DNA from: CAZCVI01 sp964502145
GTDB taxonomy: Bacteria; Acidobacteriota; Aminicenantia; UBA2199
Direction: 5' to 3'
Assembly (NCBI GenBank): GCA_964502145.1
Contig: CAZCVI010000075.1
Span: 1-35,829, forward strand
Length of the DNA: 35,829 nucleotides
The notes beneath the pieces were generated by a model, which saw only the letters and a program-made list of their open reading frames with translations, was not told where the DNA came from and did not search any database. The position numbers were made by a program, and so were the translations under genes. Position 1 is the stretch's first letter, and every line of letters starts with the position of its first letter. Below, one piece after another: positions 9,113 through 14,668 of this stretch.

Positions 9113-9243
9113 CCCTGGATTCACCGCCAACTTAATGGGAAGTATGGGAGTTATGGGAGTTATGGGAAGAATGGGAATGTTTTTGGTTATCCCATTCTTC
9201 CCATGTTTTTTATATTTCCATTAACTAGGCAGTGAATCCAGGG
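9113..9243. repeat. Palindromic intergenic element, copy 1, with ATGGGA nonamers
   Basis: The ends form an inverted repeat: CCCTGGATTCACCGCCAACT at 9113-9132 opposes 9221-9243 (about 19 of 23 positions pair). Inside are five tandem 9-bp units ATGGGAnnn (9135-9179). A complementary CCCATTCTTCCCAT (9191-9204) can fold onto 9162-9175. The element sits between two divergent genes without touching either promoter. Compare 11961-12150 and 33413-33486. Confidence 0.85.
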
Positions 9244-9254
9244 AATTCTCTTTA

Positions 9255-9279
9255 ATTTTCTTGGAAAATGTATTATAAT
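9255..9279 (+). promoter_or_regulatory. Probable oadA promoter with a small inverted repeat
   Basis: A perfect -10 box TATAAT lies at 9274-9279; the -35 is poor (TTTAAT at 9251-9256 at 17 bp). Between the boxes lies the exact inverted repeat ATTTTC-TTG-GAAAAT (9255-9269), a possible operator. Transcription would start near 9286. Confidence 0.45.
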
Positions 9280-9344
9280 AGTGTTTTAATAGATTTGTTG
9301 GGAAACAGAAATCAGTGCCCACTCTAGAATAAAAGGAAGAACAC

Positions 9345-11006
9345 ATGCCTAAGAAAATATTGATTCGAGATTTGACTTTACGAGACGGTCAGCAATCCTT
9401 ATTTGCTACCCGTATGACCCAGGCCCAGGTGGACCGGGTGTTGCCTTATTATAAACAAGCTGGCTTTTATGCCATGGAAGTATGGGGTGGCGCAGTGCCC
9501 GATTCTATCATGCGTTATTTGGACGAGAATCCGTGGGTACGGTTGGAAAAAATAAAAGCCGCACTCGGTGATACTTCCAAATTAACCGCCTTATCACGCG
9601 GACGCAATCTTTTTGGTTATACCCCGTATCCCGATGAAGTGATTGAGGGATTCTGTCGTAATGCTGTTCGTTGTGGCATAGATATCATGCGTATCTTTGA
9701 TGCCTTAAACGATATCGACAACATGAAATCCACCATCAACTTCATCAAACAAAACGGTGGCATGGCCGATTGTGCCGTGTGTTATACCGTGGACCCCTAT
9801 TTTTCCACGGGTGAACGGATCAAAGCCTTTTTCTCTGGGAAGAAGTTACCCCGGAACCTGTTTACCATAGATTATTTCGTCAAAAAAGCCAAAGCACTGG
9901 AAAAACTCGGTGCCGATATGATTACTATCAAAGATATGGCCGGTTTAATTGATGCGGCTACTTCGGCCACACTTATCAGCGCGTTAAAAAATGAAGTCAC
10001 TATCCCTATTAACCTACACACCCATTGTACTCCAGGTTTTGGACTCGCTTCGTTGTTAGTGGCCATCGTGAATGGCGTGGATATTATAGATACCGTCATC
10101 ATGAATTTCAGTGGTGGCCCTGCTGCCGCAGCCTTTGAATTGCTGCAAATCTTTTGCACCAAGATGGGCATAGATACCGGCGTGAATATAGATGCGGTGG
10201 TCAAAATTAACCATGAATTAAAAACCATCCGCAAAGAACTGGAAAAGTTCGACGAATATAAAGAGCATATTCCTATTGATTTTGATATCACCCGGGATAA
10301 ATTACCCGCAGAAATAGAGGTTATGTTTGATCAGGCTATTGTCTATGCGCAAAAGGGAAAAATTACCGAGATGGTCACCCTGTGTCAGGCCATAGAGCGT
10401 TATTTTAATTTCCCTGCGCCCGATGAAGCCGTTCGTTTGGCGCAGATTCCTGGTGGCATGTATACCAATATGATGGCGCAGATGAAGCAGGCTAATTTAG
10501 GGCATATGTTTGATCGTGTATTAAAAGTTGTGCCGCAGGTGCGTGTGGATTCCGGGTGTCCCCCGTTGGTCACACCAACCAGCCAGATAGTCGGTGTGCA
10601 AGCCGTCAATTGTGTCATGGATGAAGCCAAAGGCAAACCTTTTTATACCAACAAGTCTACCAACTTCGTTAATCTCGTGAAAGGCACCTATGGCAAGACC
10701 CCCTTTCCTGTAGACCCCGATTTCCGTTTGCAAATTGCTGATGTGCGCGAAGAGACTCCTTATGATACCGCACTCCATGAAAAACAACCCAATCCCTATT
10801 TAGCAGATTGTGGCAACATGAAACTGGCCAAGGATGAAAAAGAAGAACTTTTGTTAGAACTGTTCCCCAATGTCGCCAACACCTTCTTAAAAAAGCTCCG
10901 TGAGCGGGAGTATGCCGAGTATATAAAAGCGCATCCAGTCGTTATCGAACCGGATGAAATCGAAATCGCTGATCGTATGTGGGAGCAATTGCCGCTGTTT
11001 GCCTAA
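9345..11006 (+). CDS. oadA: Oxaloacetate decarboxylase alpha / pyruvate carboxylase B-type carboxyltransferase
   Basis: This enzyme moves CO2 between a 2-oxo acid (pyruvate/oxaloacetate) and carboxybiotin. The HMGL-like barrel occupies residues 1-280: RDGQQS with metal ligand D14, DIMRIFDALND, TIKDMAG with the active lysine at K196, and LHTHCTPG with metal ligands H225 and H227. The conserved carboxylase C-terminal domain follows to about residue 475. The protein ends at 553 without the Ala/Pro linker and biotinyl domain (A-M-K-M) that full-length OadA or PycB proteins carry, so it must use a separate biotin carrier. Neither that carrier nor the membrane beta/gamma subunits are in the window. 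AAAAGGAAG precedes the ATG. It could serve oxaloacetate decarboxylation, anaplerosis or transcarboxylation. Confidence 0.9.
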   Translation: MPKKILIRDLTLRDGQQSLFATRMTQAQVDRVLPYYKQAGFYAMEVWGGAVPDSIMRYLDENPWVRLEKIKAALGDTSKLTALSRGRNLFGYTPYPDEVIEGFCRNAVRCGIDIMRIFDALNDIDNMKSTINFIKQNGGMADCAVCYTVDPYFSTGERIKAFFSGKKLPRNLFTIDYFVKKAKALEKLGADMITIKDMAGLIDAATSATLISALKNEVTIPINLHTHCTPGFGLASLLVAIVNGVDIIDTVIMNFSGGPAAAAFELLQIFCTKMGIDTGVNIDAVVKINHELKTIRKELEKFDEYKEHIPIDFDITRDKLPAEIEVMFDQAIVYAQKGKITEMVTLCQAIERYFNFPAPDEAVRLAQIPGGMYTNMMAQMKQANLGHMFDRVLKVVPQVRVDSGCPPLVTPTSQIVGVQAVNCVMDEAKGKPFYTNKSTNFVNLVKGTYGKTPFPVDPDFRLQIADVREETPYDTALHEKQPNPYLADCGNMKLAKDEKEELLLELFPNVANTFLKKLREREYAEYIKAHPVVIEPDEIEIADRMWEQLPLFA

Positions 11007-11435
11007 AGAAAAGTTAAAAAGATTAATTCTACCCCGTAGGCGCAGTAATTTATCACCAAGATACCATTTGACTGTATCAATTCGTAATTGTTCTTTTAGT
11101 TGATACCAAAGTGCGGAATTTAGATTGATAAAAATAATCTCTCCTCTACGGGATAGCGTAGCAAAAAAAGGAGACTCCATTCTGGTCCCCACCCCTTGTT
11201 TTTCCCTAAATTCGCTTCAAAATAATCATCAAAAGTCTCAAAACATTTATATAGTGGTGTTTTTGGGGTGACTTCTTTAAATAGCCCAAATTTCAACGAT
11301 CTGCTATAAAAATGGGTAAACCATGGCTGTTAATTCGCGTGGAAATATAGGCATTCTCTGAGGTTGGCCTTGAAAACTTCTATTATCGGCATTCTTCAGG
11401 GTAGCTTGAAAAGAATAAAATTCCTCAAAATTGGG
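11007..11435. other. Non-coding stretch, no gene seen
   Basis: About 430 bp between oadA and the orphan promoter. The only open frame of note runs backwards from 11192 into oadA and has neither a ribosome site nor a recognisable fold. Short matching blocks such as CTACCCCGTAG and CTACGGGATAG hint at decayed repeat sequence. Confidence 0.5.
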
Positions 11436-11464
11436 TTGACAGTTATTTCTCATTTAATTATAAT
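11436..11464 (+). promoter_or_regulatory. Perfect consensus sigma-70 promoter without an obvious gene
   Basis: TTGACA (11436-11441), exactly 17 bp, TATAAT (11459-11464). The predicted start is near 11471. Downstream come only an 18-codon frame and a hairpin (GTGGGATG 11498-11505 / CATCCCAC 11519-11526), then the tandem repeat. It may drive a small RNA or be the remains of a lost gene. Confidence 0.75.
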
Positions 11465-11480
11465 AAAAGCAAGAGTATTT

Positions 11481-11537
11481 ATGGCCAGAATTGGTCAGTG
11501 GGATGACAAGATAAAACCCATCCCACCAGGGTTATGA
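11481..11537 (+). CDS. Possible 18-residue peptide behind the orphan promoter
   Basis: An ATG about ten nt after the predicted transcription start opens an 18-codon frame (MARIGQWDDKIKPIPPGL). There is no clear ribosome site, and the hairpin at 11498-11526 lies within it. It could be a leader peptide, the 5' stub of a deleted gene, or chance. I do not recognise the sequence. Confidence 0.2.
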   Translation: MARIGQWDDKIKPIPPGL

Positions 11538-11594
11538 ATTTTATAAAGAAATTCCCCCAATTGTAAATCTCAAGGCTTGAAAAAGTATAGGCAA

Positions 11595-11809
11595 CCCGAT
11601 GATGTTCGGAATTATAGCCTATGATTTTGAAATTCTCGCCTATGATTCCCAACATTCTCGCCTATGATCTTCATAATTATAGCCTATGATTTTAAAATTC
11701 TCGCCTATGATTCCCAACATTCTCGCCTATAATGTTCACAGTTATAGCCTATGATTTTGAAATTCTCGCCTATGATTCCCAGTATCGCCGCCTATGATTC
11801 CCAATCTCC
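11595..11809. repeat. Two-level tandem repeat, 65-bp period built from three 21-22-bp units
   Basis: Nine successive units start GCCTAT(G/A)AT. They cycle in three types: A (21 bp, TTTGAAATTCTC end), B (22 bp, CCCAACATTCTC end) and C (22 bp, ending TTATA). A units start at 11617, 11682 and 11747, giving an exact 65-bp higher-order period. A degenerate C-like unit precedes at 11595. The period is not a multiple of three and there are no unique spacers, so it is neither coding nor CRISPR. Confidence 0.9.
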
Positions 11810-11960
11810 TTTACGAACATTTTTCACTTTCCTGTCCGGGAGAATTATGGTTAAGGCAACGTCTCACCTTTTCCCATTAAAACAGTTGTATTTTCCTGAT
11901 ATCCTTACTTTTTACCTCCAGCAATAACCCAGAAAAGATTAATTATTAATCATTTCCTAC

Positions 11961-12150
11961 CCCCTGGATTCACCGCCAAGTTTCAGAAAAAACTGGACTA
12001 TCTGGACATACTGGACATTCTGGACATACTGGACTTCACAAAATCTTTGATTTTTCCAGCTTGTCCAGTAAGTCTAGTATGTCCAGTATGTCCAGCCTGC
12101 TACGGTTATCCGTGGCTCTTTTTAAAACTTGGCGGTGGATTCAGGAGGGG
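11961..12150. repeat. Palindromic intergenic element, copy 2, with CTGGAC nonamers
   Basis: The left end CCCCTGGATTCACCGCCAAG (11961-11980) is inverted at 12124-12150. Five tandem nonamers CTGGACnnn (11993-12037) face an inverted complementary array of four and a half units (12056-12095), so most of the element can form one long hairpin. Near the right end, ACGGTTATCCGTGGCTCTTT is shared, in inverse orientation, with copy 3. It ends about nine bases before the promoter of the next gene. Confidence 0.9.
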
Positions 12151-12158
12151 TATCCAAA

Positions 12159-12187
12159 TTGACTGCGAGAGTTTAAACGGTTATAAT
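12159..12187 (+). promoter_or_regulatory. Sigma-70-type promoter for the phosphorylase-domain pseudogene
   Basis: TTGACT (12159-12164), 17 bp, TATAAT (12182-12187); the start would be near 12194. The promoter is intact although the gene behind it is broken. Confidence 0.75.
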
Positions 12188-12220
12188 AATATCGTATTAT
12201 CCTTTTCATAGGGAATACGG

Positions 12221-12814
12221 ATGGTGAAAATGCAGCGAAAAGCAGTGATACTTACGGCACTTCAAAAGGAGTACTTGGCAGTACGAGCCCATTTGACAGA
12301 TATTAAACCGGCCCGACATGAAGCGGGTAATATTTATGAGAAAGGAACCTTCAAACAGGATGGAGAATCAGGTTGTTGTCTCTGGGAAGTAGGGATTGCT
12401 GAGATTGGCCCGGAAAATGAAACGGCGGCTTTGGAAGCAGAACGGGCGATTGCTTTTTTCCAACCGGAAATTGTTTTGTTTGTCGGTATTGCCGGAGGTT
12501 TTAAAGTAAAAGATGCGGGCTTAGGAGATGTCGTGGTGGCCACGGAAGTGTACGGCTATGAATCAGGGAAAGTGGAAGCCGACGGCATGAAAGCGAGACC
12601 GAAAGTGTTTCGTCCTGATCATGATTTATTGGAACTGGTCAAATACCTCTGCCGACAGGAAAACTGGATGGCTCGTATTGTTGGTGGGGTGCCGGAAAAG
12701 AAACCGCAATTAATCAGAGGCCCGATTGCAGCAGGCAATAAAGTGATTCATTCTAAAAAATCAGAGATCGGCCAATATATTATCTAGTACTATAATGATG
12801 CGGAAAATAGATGA
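12221..12814 (+). pseudogene. Truncated nucleoside-phosphorylase-superfamily domain (NLR-associated type)
   Basis: The first 188 residues match the purine/uridine phosphorylase superfamily branch often found as the N-terminal domain of NLR-like proteins: VILTALQKEYLAVRAHL, then IGPENETAALEAERAI, LFVGIAGGFK and DVVVATEVYGYESGK. A TAG at 12785 stops the frame after SEIGQYII. Read through, the frame continues Y-Y-N-D-A, which is how the conserved segment (leading to the catalytic E-M-E-G) normally goes on; it then decays and stops again at 12812. The region with the nucleoside-binding Glu and catalytic Asp is therefore missing, and no NTPase or repeat domain follows. A good promoter and AGGGA before the ATG remain. 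Intact relatives hydrolyse nucleosides or nucleotides; this copy should be inactive. Confidence 0.8.
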
Positions 12815-12899
12815 GTAATGTGAGTGGCTGGTAAGTAGACGCTGCATGAGACGGAGCGCCGCATTATTAAATAACGCCAGTTTCCTACTTGCCTTCTTT

Positions 12900-12925
12900 C
12901 CCATCAAGCTGGAAGCTTGACCTAC
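12900..12925 (-). repeat. Dispersed hairpin repeat (GTAG-CAAGCT-AGCTTG type), copy 1
   Basis: TCAAGCT (12904-12910), GGA, AGCTTGA (12914-12920) form a perfect 7-bp stem, flanked by CTAC. On the minus strand it resembles 14614-14639 at most positions. It lies just beyond the small gene at 12945 and could end that transcript, but no T-run follows. Confidence 0.6.
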
Positions 12926-12944
12926 TTTGCCAACAACCTACCAG

Positions 12945-13151
12945 TTACAGGAATTTTTCAGTGACCGCCATATTCCATGCTTTTATTTGAGACAAGAACG
13001 ATGTGGACTCTTCTATCTCTGCCACCGGTAAATAATCCATTATCCGGCACCGATCAAAAAGTATACCCGCTTCCGCTGTAAACTCATACCATTGGTTCCT
13101 CAATAAACTCTCACTGATAAAAAACAAACGCACTGGCGGAACAGGTGGCAT
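12945..13151 (-). CDS. Small protein coupled to the ParB-fold gene
   Basis: A 68-residue frame begins with ATG four nt after the stop of the ParB-like gene, the arrangement expected for coupled translation. Sequence landmarks are MPPVPPVRLFFISESLL at the start, then an acidic middle (DYLPVAEIEESTSF) and an aliphatic end. I do not recognise a family. It could instead be the frameshifted tail of a longer partner, since the reading frame stays open upstream to 13250 in the other gene's coding region. Confidence 0.45.
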   Translation of the reverse strand: MPPVPPVRLFFISESLLRNQWYEFTAEAGILFDRCRIMDYLPVAEIEESTSFLSQIKAWNMAVTEKFL

Positions 13152-13155
13152 GTCA

Positions 13156-14265
13156 CTAAACCACTTGCTGCAAATCCTGTTGAATTCGTTTCCAGTGGGG
13201 ACTTTTTCTTCTTTCCATTTCCGTATGAAGATCATAGGCGATATTGGCAATACTTTCCACTACTTTTAAGAGCGGTTCAGAACCATCATAACCCTCGGTG
13301 ACAAGCCCTTTAGCTTTAACTAAACTTCTCTTGGATTTTAATAGTTCCTCTTCAAAGATATTGGAGACTGGTTTGGTTAATTCGAAGGCATTTTCAATGG
13401 TTTCGCCGTTTCTTAATGCAGCCAGTGCCTCGAAGTTCTGGACAATCGTGTCCAATTGGAAGAGATTTGGGGTTTCTGATTGCACCACCGGTTCCATATT
13501 CTCTTTTTTACTACCATAGAGCCACTTACATACCTCTCCCAACTCAGTGGTTTTATTTTCAGGCACAAAATCCTTGGTTTGTTCATTCTCATCTTTGAGA
13601 TTTAGAAATTGGCTGATGCCGGGGTACTGCAAACTGGTATATAAATGGGAAAAGGCGAAATAACTTCTTTTGGCGTCAAAACGCGAAAACACTTTTCCTC
13701 TTTCGGCTTGCTCCAAAACCATCAATCCGCGGTAAAGTTTATGAATCGTCTTATGAGTATCGCCAAACTGGTTGGCGATTTGGTCCAAGGGGACATTAAA
13801 ATCCTCATGAATCTGGGTTATGTATTTGGCTTTGGCATAACTTCCCCATTTGGCAGGACCATTGATGTGTTTAAAGCCAAAATATCGCCACCCTTCTTCT
13901 CTTGAAGAGGTCATCACGGGAATTTCCCGGAGTTTTTCTTTTATCCCTTGAGTGACTTCGGGAATAATCGCGTTGATTAAACTTGGGTCTAAAATAATCC
14001 GTATTGCAGCCAATCGTCTATTACCTTCAATGACAATATTCCTGCCATTTTCTTGGGAAACAATCAGGGGATCATTTTCAAAATACCCACTGGCTGCAAT
14101 AGATAAAACCAATTCCCGCACATCCATGGCTTCCCAGAGAATCTCGATTATTCTTTTTTCTGGGGTCTGGGAATTTATTTCGCTAAATTCGACCAACCTT
14201 GCATTTTTGGTGTCAAAAATAAGTTCGGTAACGGGCATTCGATAAATTGTATTAATTGGACTCAT
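13156..14265 (-). CDS. ParB/sulfiredoxin-fold domain protein
   Basis: The N-terminal domain (about residues 5-130) has the ParB-like fold: VTELIFDTKNARL, SIAASGYFENDPLIV and the signature EGNRRLAAIR at 80-89. In ParB-type proteins this motif binds nucleotide (CTP) or acts in a nuclease-like site. A middle helical section (KWGSYAKAKYITQIHEDFN, then QIANQFGDTHKTIHKLYRG) looks like the ParB helix-turn-helix. The C-terminal 150 residues are helical and not recognised. No ParA ATPase is nearby, so plasmid partition is unlikely. ParB-fold orphans of this kind occur in accessory and defence regions, but the role here is open. AGAGGAG precedes the ATG with good spacing, and the gene has its own strong promoter (14327-14355). 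Confidence 0.82.
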   Translation of the reverse strand: MSPINTIYRMPVTELIFDTKNARLVEFSEINSQTPEKRIIEILWEAMDVRELVLSIAASGYFENDPLIVSQENGRNIVIEGNRRLAAIRIILDPSLINAIIPEVTQGIKEKLREIPVMTSSREEGWRYFGFKHINGPAKWGSYAKAKYITQIHEDFNVPLDQIANQFGDTHKTIHKLYRGLMVLEQAERGKVFSRFDAKRSYFAFSHLYTSLQYPGISQFLNLKDENEQTKDFVPENKTTELGEVCKWLYGSKKENMEPVVQSETPNLFQLDTIVQNFEALAALRNGETIENAFELTKPVSNIFEEELLKSKRSLVKAKGLVTEGYDGSEPLLKVVESIANIAYDLHTEMERRKSPHWKRIQQDLQQVV

Positions 14266-14326
14266 GAGTATCTCCTCTATTTGGAGTCGGGGAAACGATC
14301 ATTAAATATTTTTTTATCATGGGTCA

Positions 14327-14355
14327 ATTATAGACCAATTCTCACTGTATTTCAA
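14327..14355 (-). promoter_or_regulatory. Near-consensus promoter for the ParB-fold gene
   Basis: On the minus strand, -35 TTGAAA (14350-14355), a 17-bp spacer and -10 TATAAT (14327-14332) are seen. The start would be near 14320, giving a leader of about 55 nt. Confidence 0.8.
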
Positions 14356-14411
14356 TGAAAATAATGGTATCTTCTTATAATTAACAGATGATGGAAGGTG
14401 ATTGCGTGCTT

Positions 14412-14460
14412 CTTCCCGCTTTCAGAATAGGCACGGGGGCCTATCCTTACGATCTTATCT
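14412..14460. repeat. Dispersed 49-bp hairpin repeat (ATAGG-CCTAT type), copy 1
   Basis: This matches 21443-21491 at 41 of 49 positions without gaps. Its centre, ATAGG-cacggggg-CCTAT, can form a hairpin. It lies in the gene-poor 14.38-14.67 kb gap together with a second hairpin repeat at 14614; I see no gene in that gap. Confidence 0.8.
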
Positions 14461-14613
14461 CTGTGTCTCTCGGCCAGAAACAAAAATGCTCCGGGCGGCG
14501 AAAGGGTGGAAGTTATAAAACTCCACCGAGAAAGGCGCTACTCGTAGTTCGATTATCACTAAATAGAAATTCCTGCCGAAAAAAATTGGCATCAATTCGA
14601 GCCATCGACAAAT

Positions 14614-14639
14614 GTAGCCCAAGCTCTCAGCTTGAAAGG
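14614..14639 (+). repeat. Dispersed hairpin repeat (GTAG-CAAGCT-AGCTTG type), copy 2
   Basis: GTAGCCCAAGCTCTCAGCTT begins here; CAAGCT and AGCTTG pair around a two-base loop. It resembles the minus-strand copy at 12900-12925 and lies just beyond the end of the NACHT-pentapeptide gene. Confidence 0.6.
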
Positions 14640-14668
14640 AAAAAACGTTGCCCACCTTTAGCATAGTT

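Noticed and set aside
8639..9135. Forward frames opposite the transporter gene
   Set aside because: They are antisense shadows: the reverse strand has a complete membrane transporter with conserved motifs across the same bases.
9113..9243. Palindromic element as an ordinary bidirectional terminator
   Set aside because: It lies between two divergent promoters where no transcript ends, and the same ends recur at other loci with different cores.
10887..11192. Reverse-strand gene overlapping the end of oadA
   Set aside because: There is no ribosome site or recognisable fold, and half of it lies antisense to a well-supported gene.
11595..11809. CRISPR array
   Set aside because: The conserved part is only about nine bases, and the spacer-like parts themselves repeat every 65 bp, so there are no unique spacers and no cas genes nearby.
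14455..14664. Reverse-strand 69-residue frame in the gap beyond the NACHT-pentapeptide gene
   Set aside because: It is made of dispersed repeat sequences (14412-14460 side and 14614-14639) read through by chance, and has no ribosome site.
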